Source: Nocardioides piscis
Lineage (GTDB): Bacteria; Actinomycetota; Actinomycetes; Propionibacteriales; Nocardioidaceae
Reading direction: 5' to 3'
Length of the DNA stretch: 64,000 bases
Assembly: GCF_011300215.1 (NCBI RefSeq)
Contig: NZ_CP049866.1
Span: 3,411,001-3,475,000, forward strand
Of the stretch, positions 50,977-59,181 are shown piece after piece (the first letter of the stretch is position 1; each line of letters starts with the position of its first letter). Made by a program: the position numbers and the translations under genes. Below the pieces are notes generated by a model. It was not told where the DNA came from. It searched no databases and was given only the letters and a program-made list of their open reading frames with translations.

Positions 50977-52530
50977 ATGAGTCTCAGCGACAGAATCGCC
51001 GCCGCCCAACGCGCCCGTTCACCTCGCGAGGGTGACGCAGCTCCGGGCCAGCCGACCCCGCCAACCACTGCCGCCCCAGTGGCAACGGCACCGCCCGCAC
51101 CAGCTGCCCCTGCAGCGACACCTCATGCAGCCACACCCCCGGTCGCTGCGACGCACAACGCGTCCGCGTCGAGCTCCGTGACGTCTCCCGGCACCGGCAC
51201 CGCCGCCCTGACCAAGCTGACCGCCAGCCGGGCCACGGCCTCCACGGGTCGCGACGCCTTCGCCGAGGTCAAGCGAGTCGTGCACGCCCAGCTAGTCGAA
51301 GCCCTCGGACCGAAGCTCTACGACGCCCACATCACACAGTCCGAGCTGGAGCAGCAGGTCCACGTGGCGCTTCAGAACGCGCTCGCCGACGCAGACCAGC
51401 CCATGTCCTCCGTCGATCGTGCCCGGGTCTCACAGGAGATCGCCGACGACATCCTCGGCTATGGGCCGCTCGAGCCCCTCCTACGCAGTGGTGACCTGTC
51501 CGAAGTCATGGTCAACTCCTTCGACAGCATCTATGTCGAGGAGAACGGCAAGCTCGTCAAGACCGACGCCCAGTTCGCCGACGAGGCCCACCTGCGCCGC
51601 ACGATCGACAAGATCGTCAGCAAGATCGGCCGACGTGTCGACGAGACCAGTCCGATGGTCGACGCCCGTCTGCCTGACGGCAGCCGCGTCAACGCGATCA
51701 TCCCGCCGCTGGCGCTCGACGGCTCCAAGCTCACGATCCGAAAGTTCTCCGAGGACCCGCTCACCGTCGAGGACCTGATCAACTTCGGCTCCCTGTCGCG
51801 GGCTGCCGCAGAGCTGCTGGCCGCCTGTGTCAAGGGTCGCCTGAACATCCTGGTCTCGGGAGGAACGGGTGCCGGGAAGACCACGACGCTCAACGTCTTG
51901 TCGTCGTTCATCCCCCACGACGAGCGAATCGTGACCATCGAGGACGCGGCGGAGCTCCGACTGCACCAGGACCACGTGCTCCGCCTGGAGTCCCGTCCGC
52001 CCAACATCGAGGGCAAGGGCGCCGTGACCATCCGCGACCTCGTGAAGAACTCTCTGCGTATGCGACCCGACCGGATCGTCGTCGGTGAGATCCGCGACGC
52101 CGCAGCGCTCGACATGCTCCAGGCGATGAACACCGGTCACGACGGGTCCATCTCGACCCTGCACGCCAACACGCCGCGAGACGCTCTCGCCCGACTCGAG
52201 ACGATGGTGCTGATGGCGGGGATGGACCTCCCGGTCCGGGCCATCCGCGAGCAGGTCGCCAGTGCGGTGGACCTCATCATCCAGCAGACCCGGCTCAAGG
52301 ACGGCACGCGCCGGATCACCGCCATCACCGAGATCGTCGGCATGGAAGGTGACATCGTCACCACCCAGGACGTGTTCATGTTCGACTACCACGCAGGCAC
52401 CGACGAGAACGGCAAGTTCCTCGGCGACCTCAAATCGATGGGATTGCGCCCCCGCTTCCTCGATCGTCTCTCCGACCACGGGGTCAAGGTCGACCCGACG
52501 ATCTTTGCCACCTCTGGCGGCCTCAGGTGA
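50977..52530 (+). CDS. tadA: TadA/CpaF secretion ATPase
   Basis: 517 residues. An N-terminal Pro/Ala/Thr-rich disordered arm of about 85 residues precedes the GspE-like ATPase. Walker A is NILVSGGTGAGKTTTLNVLS; Asp and His boxes and Walker B are in VGEIRDAAALDMLQAMNTGHDGSISTLHANTPRDAL. It powers Flp pilus assembly from the cytosolic side. ATG at 50977 has a strong AGGAGGGG site. Confidence 0.93.
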   Translation: MSLSDRIAAAQRARSPREGDAAPGQPTPPTTAAPVATAPPAPAAPAATPHAATPPVAATHNASASSSVTSPGTGTAALTKLTASRATASTGRDAFAEVKRVVHAQLVEALGPKLYDAHITQSELEQQVHVALQNALADADQPMSSVDRARVSQEIADDILGYGPLEPLLRSGDLSEVMVNSFDSIYVEENGKLVKTDAQFADEAHLRRTIDKIVSKIGRRVDETSPMVDARLPDGSRVNAIIPPLALDGSKLTIRKFSEDPLTVEDLINFGSLSRAAAELLAACVKGRLNILVSGGTGAGKTTTLNVLSSFIPHDERIVTIEDAAELRLHQDHVLRLESRPPNIEGKGAVTIRDLVKNSLRMRPDRIVVGEIRDAAALDMLQAMNTGHDGSISTLHANTPRDALARLETMVLMAGMDLPVRAIREQVASAVDLIIQQTRLKDGTRRITAITEIVGMEGDIVTTQDVFMFDYHAGTDENGKFLGDLKSMGLRPRFLDRLSDHGVKVDPTIFATSGGLR

Positions 52531-54440
52531 ACTCTGCTCGCGCGTCCTCACATTGGCGTCGTGGCGCCGTCGTAGTCGGGCTGCTGTTCGTCACATCCCT
52601 TGCGACGGCCGCTCCCGCTGTAGCGGTTGAAGAGATCACGATCGACCACGTGGAGTCGGACAACGGCAAGATCTCCATGGTCGTCTCGGTGGATGGGGTT
52701 CCTGGCGCAGCGGTCGATCCCTCCCAGGTCTCCGTCCAGATCGACGGGGCCGACGTCGAGGCTGCTGTCTCGACCGTCGCTGCCGGCAAGGTCTCTCGCT
52801 CCACCATCCTTGTCGTCGACGCCAGCAACAGCATGCGTGGCGCCAAGTTCGACGCTGCTGCGCAGGCGGTCACTGCCTTCGTCAACGCTGCACCCGCAGA
52901 CGTCGAGATCGGCATGGTGCCCTTCGCCGGCGAGGTGGGGACGAGCATTCCCCCCACGACCGACCGGGCTGCCCTCCTGACGGCCTTCGGGTCGCTGTCC
53001 CTGAACAAGGGCACGAATGTCTATGACGCGGTTGCCGAGGCCGTCGCACTGGTCGGCACCGACGGCTCGCGCTCGCTGCTCCTCCTCTCCGACGGCGCCG
53101 ACACCGGCAGCCTGGCGACCTTGGACGAGGTGGCGACTGCTGCGGCCGAGTCCGAGGTCGTTGTCGACGTCGTCTCACTCGCCACCGCCGAGAAGGCAAC
53201 CGCTCTCGCGACTTTGGCTAAGGACACCAACGGCGCGGTCATCCCGGCGGATCCCGAAGCCCTGGGCCAGGTGTTCGCCGACCAGGCTGACGCCCTGGCC
53301 CGGCAGCTGCTGGTGCGACTCGACCTGCCCGAGGGTGTCTCGGGCGACGCGGACATCGCCGTGTCCGTCACTGCCGATGGCGCGACATATGCCGACACTG
53401 CGTTCGTCAACGTCGGTGAAGGCACCCAGGTTGCACAGGGGCCGAAGGTCGAAGTCGTCCAGCCGCCGCTCGTCGACGGCACCATCATGCTGGCCGGCGC
53501 AGGTGCGCTCTTCCTGGGCGCAGCCACACTGCTGTGGTTCATGCTGACCGGCGCCACGGGCCGCCAGGCATCGGCGAGCAAGCGGCTAGAGGGCTACTTC
53601 GCCGGCGGAGAGGGTGACAGCGGTGGGCACAAGGTTTCCGATTCTGCTGCCTTCAAGGACGGCGCCGTGGCGCTGAGCGGCAAGGTCGTCGGGCAGGACC
53701 TGGAGGCGAAGATCTCTCGCCGTCTGGAAGGCGCCGGCTCGGCGTTGGCTGCTGCGGAGTGGGTGTTGTTGCACGCCGCCATCGCCATCGGGACGGCAGC
53801 AATCTGCTTCCTACTGCTGGGTCCCGGTATCGCGGTGCTCGGTCTCATCCTCGGGATCGTCCTGCCCTGGGTCTATCTCAAGTGGCGGCACAAGCGCCGG
53901 CTCGCGGCGTTCAACTCCCAGCTTGCCGAGACCCTCGGCCTGATGGCAGGCGGCCTCCAAGCCGGCCTGTCGCTCCCCCAGGCCGTCGACACAGTCGTGC
54001 GCGAGGGCATCGAGCCCATGGCAGGGGAGCTGCGACGCGCCCTGGTCGAGCAGCGGCTGGGCATCGACATCACCGACGCACTCGAGGGGATTGGCAGCCG
54101 GATGGAGAGCGACGACTTCGGATGGGTGGTGATGGCGATCCGCATCCAGCGTGAGGTCGGTGGAAACCTGGCCGAGATCCTGCACACCGTGGCCGACACG
54201 CTGCGCGAGCGGGAATACCTCCGCCGCCAGGTCAAGGCGCTGAGCGCTGAAGGGCGATTGTCCGGATACCTCCTGACGGCGCTGCCCGTCTTCATCACAG
54301 TCTTTCTCTACTTTGCCAACCGCGCCTACATCGAGGTGCTGTGGAGCACCTTCGTCGGTTGGATCATCCTAGGAGTGGCGGCAAGCATGCTAGGAATGGG
54401 CGGCTGGGCCATGGCAAAGCTGGCGAAGGTGGAGGTCTAG
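52527..54440 (+). CDS. tadB: VWA domain fused to TadB inner-membrane platform protein
   Basis: 637 residues, about twice the usual TadB length. A signal peptide (about 1-33, ending near AVAVEE) leads to a VWA domain whose MIDAS residues are visible: DxSxS at Asp98 (DASNS), Thr in KGTNVYD and Asp in SDGADTGS. A membrane helix (about 312-335) follows, then a cytosolic linker and a T2SSF platform domain (EWVLLHAAIA to FVGWIILGVAASMLGMGG). The VWA part would sit outside the membrane. The C-terminal half matches TadB alone. GTG start overlaps the tadA stop. Confidence 0.88.
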   Translation: MNSARASSHWRRGAVVVGLLFVTSLATAAPAVAVEEITIDHVESDNGKISMVVSVDGVPGAAVDPSQVSVQIDGADVEAAVSTVAAGKVSRSTILVVDASNSMRGAKFDAAAQAVTAFVNAAPADVEIGMVPFAGEVGTSIPPTTDRAALLTAFGSLSLNKGTNVYDAVAEAVALVGTDGSRSLLLLSDGADTGSLATLDEVATAAAESEVVVDVVSLATAEKATALATLAKDTNGAVIPADPEALGQVFADQADALARQLLVRLDLPEGVSGDADIAVSVTADGATYADTAFVNVGEGTQVAQGPKVEVVQPPLVDGTIMLAGAGALFLGAATLLWFMLTGATGRQASASKRLEGYFAGGEGDSGGHKVSDSAAFKDGAVALSGKVVGQDLEAKISRRLEGAGSALAAAEWVLLHAAIAIGTAAICFLLLGPGIAVLGLILGIVLPWVYLKWRHKRRLAAFNSQLAETLGLMAGGLQAGLSLPQAVDTVVREGIEPMAGELRRALVEQRLGIDITDALEGIGSRMESDDFGWVVMAIRIQREVGGNLAEILHTVADTLREREYLRRQVKALSAEGRLSGYLLTALPVFITVFLYFANRAYIEVLWSTFVGWIILGVAASMLGMGGWAMAKLAKVEV

Positions 54441-54443
54441 GTC

Positions 54444-55384
54444 ATGTCGTCAACTCTGTTGCTTCTCCTCGGTGCCGGCATGCTCTTCGCCGCGTTGACC
54501 CTGATGCTCAGTCTCATTGGGGTCGTCAGCACCGAGCGGCGCGGCTTGTCTCGCTCTCTCGATGCCATCGCGGCAATCAATGCAGTTCCCGATTCGATGC
54601 GCAAGGAGGAGCTCGAACGCCCCTTCGCCGAGCGAGTCCTCGGCCCGCTGGGTGATCGCTTTGTGAACTTAGGTCGCAAGTTGGTGCGTGCCGACACCGC
54701 AGAAAAGCTGCAATACCGGCTGAATGTCGCTGGCAACCCACCGGGCTGGGGGGTGAGCCGCCTGATCGGCCTCAAGGTCTTGGGGCTGATCGCGTTCACC
54801 ACGGTCGGGCTGTTCTACTTGTTGGCCGCTGGTCTGCCTGTTGTCAGGGTCGTGATCATCGCTGGGCTGCTGGGTGCGTTGGGCTACGTGTTGCCCAACA
54901 TCCTGCTGCACAACGCTGGCGAGAAGCGCTCCAAGCAGATGCGCAACTCGCTGCCAGATGCCATCGACCTACTCACGGTGTCGGTCGAGGCCGGTCTCGG
55001 CTTCGACTCCGCGGTGAGCCGCGTGGCCATGAACACCACGGGACCACTCTCCGAGGAGTTCGCTCGTCTGCTCCAGGAGATGCAGCTCGGAGTTGGCCGC
55101 ACGCAAGCCATGCGTGCCATGTCTGAGCGCTCATCGATCCAGGACCTCAAGTCCTTCTGCATGGCCATGGTGCAGGCCGACAACCTCGGCATCCCGATCG
55201 GACGCGTGCTGCGGGTGCAGAGTGCGGAGATGCGGGTCAAGCGTCGCCAACGTGCCGAGGAGAAGGCCCAGCAGGTGCCGGTGCGGATCATGATCCCCTC
55301 GTCCTGTTCATCCTGCCCTGCTTGTTCTTGATCGTGATGGGTCCGGCCGCCATCAGCATGATCGAGATGTTCACCCAGGTATGA
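54444..55384 (+). pseudogene. tadC: TadC platform protein, disrupted by a one-base deletion
   Basis: T2SSF-type platform protein. The intact frame runs about 285 residues with VEAGLGFDSAVSRVAMNTTGPLSEEFARLLQEMQLG, then breaks at ATGATC followed by four C near 55290-55298. Adding one C restores the family ending (IMIPLVLFILPCLFLIVMGPAA...) and puts the stop at 55382-55384, overlapping the ATG of the next gene exactly as elsewhere in this operon. As written the frame ends at 55331 with a Cys/Ser-rich non-homologous tail. Either a sequencing error in a C run or a real inactivating or phase-variable mutation. Confidence 0.87.
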
Positions 55385-56934
55385 CTGCTGCCTCCTCGAG
55401 GACCAGCATCCTGTCGTTGAGACAGTGGCGCGTCACGACCGCCATGCGCGTGTTCGGACTGGCGCTCGCGACGGGGGGCGTCATCGGGTCGGGTGCGACC
55501 AGCGACGTGGCACCGACGCTGACCGCCCTGGGACTCATCGGTGGCGTGGCCAGCGCAATGGAGTACGGCACGCTGACGGCCAGGACCAGGTGGCTGCCGG
55601 TCGGCGAAGCCCTGCTCGTCGCACTCGTGCTCATGGCTGCGCCCGAGCAGCCGGGCGTCTTCGCCTACCTCGCAGTGCCTGCCGCGGTGGCGGGCGTGCG
55701 ATTCGGCGTCCTGCCCGCGACCAATGCCACCTTCGTCGCTGCGATCGCCATCATCACGTCGCTGCTCGTCTCCTCGGCAGCCGACGACATCGAGCTCTTG
55801 AGCAGAGCAGTGGTGTGGCTGCTCGTCGGCTACGGCGTGGGGATGCTGGCCAGCTGGCAGCTGCGGTCGGTGCGCGACATCGAGGCCCGCCAAGCGCCGT
55901 ACGCCGCGGCCAACCAGCTGATGTCTCAGCTCCACCACCTGGCCCAACGCGGCCGGGTTGGTCTGGACAGCGTCCAGCTCGCCGTCGAGCTCGAAGCCAA
56001 CCTGCGCCGCCGGACCGGCGCCGAGCAGGTCGGCGTCTTCACCATCGGGCCAACCGGACAGAGCGAGTTGCTCGCTTGCCACGGCGATCGGCTCGCCCTG
56101 GGTGCCTTCCACGACCAGATTCGCCAGAACGGCACCCGTCCACCGGAACTGGCCGAGCTGGTGCTGCGCGGTGCCGACGGCCTGCGCGGGCGAGTCCTGC
56201 TGATCCGTGACAAGGGGTGGTCGGACGAAGACTTGGCTGTGGGCCAGGAGATCACCGACGAATACGTGCTGCGCCTCGACACCGCCGTCCTCTTCGACGA
56301 CGTGCGACTCATGGCCACGGCCGAGGAGCGCAACCGGATCGCCCGAGAGATGCACGACGGAGTCGCCCAGGAGATCGTCGCGCTCGGTTATGTGGTCGAT
56401 GAGATCGAGACCGTCTCGGAGGAACCCGAGATCCGCGCGCTTGCCGCATCCTTGCGCGACGAGATCAGCCGCGTGGTGACGGAGCTGCGCTTCTCCATCT
56501 TCGACCTTCGTCACCAGGTCACGGAGCATCGGTTGCCTGCGGCTTTGACCGAATACGCTCGAGAGCTCAGCCATGGCAGCGAGCTGCGAGTCCACCTCGT
56601 GCTGGACGAGTCCGGACAGTCGCTGCCGATGTGGATGGAGTCAGAGCTGCTGCGGATCGCGCAGGAAGCCATCGGCAACGTCCGCAAGCATGCGCAGGCA
56701 GAGAACCTGTGGGTGACCCTCCAGTCGGACGGCGTCGACGTGAAACTGCGCATCGAGGACGACGGCATCGGCAATGCCACGCCGAAGGAGCGGCACTGGG
56801 GGCTGCAGACCATGACCGAAAGGGCAGAACGCATCGGCGCCTGCCTTACCATTGGCTCCCGACCGGGCGGTGGCACGATCGTGTCGCTCTCGAACACCGG
56901 GTCGCTACCGTTGGAAAAGGACCGCCACACGTGA
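55381..56934 (+). CDS. NarL-type sensor histidine kinase of the Tad operon
   Basis: 517 residues: about six membrane helices (residues 20-160), a GAF-like domain (about 180-300; VFTIGPTGQSELLACHGDRLAL), a HisKA_3 helix with phospho-accepting His325 (REMHDGVAQEIVAL), and an HATPase (EAIGNVRKHAQAENLWV, EDDGIGNATPKERHWGLQTM). The ATG overlaps the tadC stop and the GTG of the regulator gene follows by GTGA overlap, so kinase, regulator and platform are one transcript. Confidence 0.92.
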   Translation: MTAASSRTSILSLRQWRVTTAMRVFGLALATGGVIGSGATSDVAPTLTALGLIGGVASAMEYGTLTARTRWLPVGEALLVALVLMAAPEQPGVFAYLAVPAAVAGVRFGVLPATNATFVAAIAIITSLLVSSAADDIELLSRAVVWLLVGYGVGMLASWQLRSVRDIEARQAPYAAANQLMSQLHHLAQRGRVGLDSVQLAVELEANLRRRTGAEQVGVFTIGPTGQSELLACHGDRLALGAFHDQIRQNGTRPPELAELVLRGADGLRGRVLLIRDKGWSDEDLAVGQEITDEYVLRLDTAVLFDDVRLMATAEERNRIAREMHDGVAQEIVALGYVVDEIETVSEEPEIRALAASLRDEISRVVTELRFSIFDLRHQVTEHRLPAALTEYARELSHGSELRVHLVLDESGQSLPMWMESELLRIAQEAIGNVRKHAQAENLWVTLQSDGVDVKLRIEDDGIGNATPKERHWGLQTMTERAERIGACLTIGSRPGGGTIVSLSNTGSLPLEKDRHT

Positions 56935-57578
56935 CGACCACAGTGCTCCTCGTTGACGACCACGAGCTGATCCGCCAAGGCCTGGCCCGCGCCTTCGAGC
57001 GAGACGACGACATGACAGTGGTGGGGCAAGCCGGCACCGTGGCAGAGGGGCTCCGGTGCTTCGCCGACCTGGACCCCGACGTGGTCGTCACCGACCTGCA
57101 GCTTCCCGACGGTCACGGGCTCGACATCGTGCGCGGACTTCGAGCGACTAGCAACACCGTCGGTGCGGTGGTGCTGACCATGCATGCCGGCGACGACCAG
57201 ATCTTCGCGGCAATGGAGGCAGGAGCGTCCGCCTTCGTCGGCAAGGACCGCAAGGCCACAGAAGTGGTGAGTGCCGCCAAGCATGCCGCCGTCGCACCAC
57301 GAACCTTCCTGTGCGCCGGTCTGGCAGCCGCGATGATGCGTCGCACCAGCTCTCCTTCTCCCCCGTCTCTGTCGACTCGTGAGGGCGAAGTCCTCGGACT
57401 GCTGGCCGACGGTCTCGGCACCGGCGAGATCGCAGCGAAGCTGTTCCTCAGCGAGTCGACGGCGAAGACCCACATCACGCACATCTACCAGAAGCTCGGG
57501 GCGGCCAACCGGGCCCAAGCCCTCGTGACCGCCATGCGAATGGGCCTCCTGGACCACTTGGGGCCCCAGCGCTTCTGA
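56931..57578 (+). CDS. NarL/LuxR-family response regulator of the Tad operon
   Basis: 215 residues: receiver with phospho-acceptor Asp55 (VVVTDLQLPDGHG) and Lys in AFVGKDRK, then GerE helix-turn-helix (LSTREGEVLGLLADGLGTGEIAAKLFLSESTAKTHITHIYQKL). Cognate to the upstream kinase. It is likely to control pilin expression because the flp cassettes start about 180 bp downstream and have their own leader. Confidence 0.92.
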   Translation: MTTTVLLVDDHELIRQGLARAFERDDDMTVVGQAGTVAEGLRCFADLDPDVVVTDLQLPDGHGLDIVRGLRATSNTVGAVVLTMHAGDDQIFAAMEAGASAFVGKDRKATEVVSAAKHAAVAPRTFLCAGLAAAMMRRTSSPSPPSLSTREGEVLGLLADGLGTGEIAAKLFLSESTAKTHITHIYQKLGAANRAQALVTAMRMGLLDHLGPQRF

Positions 57579-57754
57579 CCCCACACAGGTGGGCCAGATG
57601 GTCCAGTCCAAGGGGCATGGTCTGGCTAGTCAGAAGGAACTACGGGCATCGAGCCGATCACCCGATTCGTCGATCGAGCCCTTCCGGCAGAATTCTTCCT
57701 ACCGGGCTCCCCCGGGACCCGAAACCTGACTTCCACACCTTCAAGGGGAAACAC

Positions 57755-57931
57755 ATGCTCGAGAAGTTCATCACCTTCATGATCACCGGCCGCGACGACA
57801 ACGAAGAGGGCGCCACCGCTGTTGAGTACGGCCTGCTCGTCGCGCTCATCGCCGCCGTGATCATCGCCACCGTCCTCCTCCTCGGCGGCCAGATCAACAC
57901 CGCCTTCAACTCCATCACCACCAAGCTCTGA
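57755..57931 (+). CDS. flp: Flp-type major pilin, copy 1
   Basis: 58 residues. The prepilin leader ends at EEG and the mature protein would begin ATAVEYGLLVALIAAVIIATVLLLGG, with Glu at +5 followed by Tyr, the Flp hallmark. The Tad prepilin peptidase would cut after Gly. The short C-terminus is INTAFNSITTKL. AAGGGGA precedes the ATG. It is followed by a strong hairpin before the second pilin gene. Confidence 0.92.
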   Translation: MLEKFITFMITGRDDNEEGATAVEYGLLVALIAAVIIATVLLLGGQINTAFNSITTKL

Positions 57932-57942
57932 TCAAGACAAGA

Positions 57943-57980
57943 CGAATGGCCGGAACCCCTCTCGGGGTCCCGGCCATTCG
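57943..57980 (+). terminator. Hairpin between flp and second pilin gene, copy 1
   Basis: A 17-bp arm with one mismatch (starting CGAATGGCCGG, 57943) pairs with its complement ending at 57980 around a TCTC loop. No U-run follows. It may stabilise the flp mRNA 3' end or attenuate downstream transcription. Confidence 0.7.
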
Positions 57981-58011
57981 CATTTCCCCGTCACCGAGAA
58001 AGGCAACAGCC

Positions 58012-58170
58012 ATGGCCGATCAGCCCAGGCGCAGGAGCCACGCCGAAACCGGCGCAAGCGCCGTCGAGTATGCCCTGCTGATTTCCATGGTCGCCGGCCT
58101 CATCTTCGTCATTGTGACCATTTTCGGGACAAGCGTCGGGCAACTCTTCACCATTCAGTGGTGGCCGTGA
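58012..58170 (+). CDS. Second Flp-like pilin (short), copy 1
   Basis: 52 residues: a polar basic leader (MADQPRRRSHAETG), cleavage after Gly, then ASAVEYALLISMVAGLIFVIVTIFG with Glu at +5 and Tyr at +6, and a short end TSVGQLFTIQWWP. It differs from the main Flp throughout the helix and ends in two Trp. It may be a minor or initiating pilin. A weak site (AAAGG) precedes its ATG, 32 nt after the hairpin. Confidence 0.85.
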   Translation: MADQPRRRSHAETGASAVEYALLISMVAGLIFVIVTIFGTSVGQLFTIQWWP

Positions 58171-58260
58171 CCGCTCCAAGCGTCTGTCATGGTTCGCTCA
58201 GCGACTGATGAGGCTTTACCCACCGAGATCACCAGCCAGGTGTGTAGCTTGCCCTCGTCG

Positions 58261-58287
58261 GCCGGGTCCTCCTGGTGAGGACCCGGC
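58261..58287 (+). terminator. Strong terminator hairpin after cassette copy 1
   Basis: GCCGGGTCCTC (58261-58271) pairs perfectly with GAGGACCCGGC (58277-58287) over a CTGGT loop, followed shortly by GGTTTTC. It lies in the 144-bp spacer unique to copy 1. Confidence 0.8.
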
Positions 58288-58449
58288 GATGGTTTTCGGT
58301 GCCAATCAGGCAGGATCTGGCTAGTCAGAAGGAACTACGGGCATCGAGCCGATCACCCGATTCGTCGATCGAGCCCTTCCGGCAGAATTCTTCTTACCGG
58401 GCTCCCCCGGGACCCGAAACCTGACTTCCACACCTTCAAGGGGAAACAC

Positions 58450-58626
58450 ATGCTCGAGAAGTTCATCACCTTCATGATCACCGGCCGCGACGACAACGAA
58501 GAGGGCGCCACCGCTGTTGAGTACGGCCTGCTCGTCGCGCTCATCGCCGCCGTGATCATCGCCACCGTCCTCCTCCTCGGCGGCCAGATCAACACCGCCT
58601 TCAACTCCATCACCACCAAGCTCTGA
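58450..58626 (+). CDS. flp: Flp-type major pilin, copy 2
   Basis: 58 residues, identical in protein and DNA to copy 1 over the coding region, with the same leader and ribosome site (AAGGGGA). Because protein is identical, duplication raises pilin dose rather than giving a new variant. The gene is short and easily missed by length-filtered gene finding. Confidence 0.92.
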   Translation: MLEKFITFMITGRDDNEEGATAVEYGLLVALIAAVIIATVLLLGGQINTAFNSITTKL

Positions 58627-58637
58627 TCAAGACAAGA

Positions 58638-58675
58638 CGAATGGCCGGAACCCCTCTCGGGGTCCCGGCCATTCG
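58638..58675 (+). terminator. Hairpin between flp and second pilin gene, copy 2
   Basis: Exact repeat of the 57943-57980 hairpin, arms from CGAATGGCCGG to its complement, TCTC loop. Confidence 0.7.
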
Positions 58676-58706
58676 CATTTCCCCGTCACCGAGAAAGGCA
58701 ACAGCC

Positions 58707-58865
58707 ATGGCCGATCAGCCCAGGCGCAGGAGCCACGCCGAAACCGGCGTAAGCGCCGTCGAGTATGCCCTGCTGATTTCCATGGTCGCCGGCCTCATCT
58801 TCGTCATTGTGACCATTTTCGGGACAAGCGTCGGGCAACTCTTTACCATTCAGTGGTGGCCTTGA
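58707..58865 (+). CDS. Second Flp-like pilin (short), copy 2
   Basis: 52 residues, differing from copy 1 by one residue: Val replaces Ala at position 15, the first residue of the predicted mature pilin (ETG/VSAVEY). The change is directly at the prepilin cleavage site, so processing efficiency may differ. One further silent change lies near the 3' end. Confidence 0.85.
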   Translation: MADQPRRRSHAETGVSAVEYALLISMVAGLIFVIVTIFGTSVGQLFTIQWWP

Positions 58866-58944
58866 CATCGCCATGACTCGCGGCCGATACCCGGCGCCAC
58901 CGTCACACGGCCCTCCACCCAACAACTGACCAGGGAGAAATCAC

Positions 58945-59121
58945 ATGCTCGAGAAGTTCATCACCTTCATGATCACCGGCCGCGACGACAACGAAGAGGG
59001 CGCGACCGCTGTTGAGTACGGCCTGCTCGTCGCGCTCATCGCCGCCGTGATCATCGCCACCGTCCTGCTACTCGGCGGCCAGATCAACACCGCCTTCACC
59101 TCGATCACCGACAAGCTCTGA
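58945..59121 (+). CDS. flp: Flp-type major pilin, third gene
   Basis: 58 residues with the same first ~50 residues as the other Flp proteins but ending INTAFTSITDKL (two substitutions). The leader before it is unrelated to the duplicated cassette, with AGGGAGAAA as ribosome site, so it is an older paralogue. It follows the second copy by 79 bp and may be read through from it. Confidence 0.9.
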   Translation: MLEKFITFMITGRDDNEEGATAVEYGLLVALIAAVIIATVLLLGGQINTAFTSITDKL

Positions 59122-59131
59122 TCGACACGAG

Positions 59132-59167
59132 CGGTGGCCGGGCCCCCTGTGGAGGCGCCGGCCACCG
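59132..59167 (+). terminator. Terminator hairpin after third flp
   Basis: GGTGGCCGG (from 59133) pairs with CCGGCCACC (to 59166) over a G/C-rich loop, followed by GTCGTTTGTT. It lies between the third flp and the convergent M48 gene. Confidence 0.7.
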
Positions 59168-59181
59168 TCGTTTGTTACCCC

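Larger units (their letters stand above)
57621..58171 (+). repeat. Tandem duplicated pilin cassette, copy 1
   Basis: A 551-bp unit holding a 134-bp leader, flp and the second pilin gene. It is repeated 695 bp downstream with only three internal differences (57699, 58055, 58149, all C to T in copy 2) before the sequences part after 58166. Confidence 0.95.
58316..58866 (+). repeat. Tandem duplicated pilin cassette, copy 2
   Basis: Second copy of the 551-bp cassette, shifted by exactly 695 bp. It lacks the spacer terminator of copy 1 and runs on toward the third flp gene. Confidence 0.95.

Noticed and set aside
58353..58619. Minus-strand frame over flp copy 2 (and the matching one at 57658-57924)
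   Set aside because: The plus strand encodes a canonical Flp pilin; the minus frame only mirrors it and is duplicated with it.
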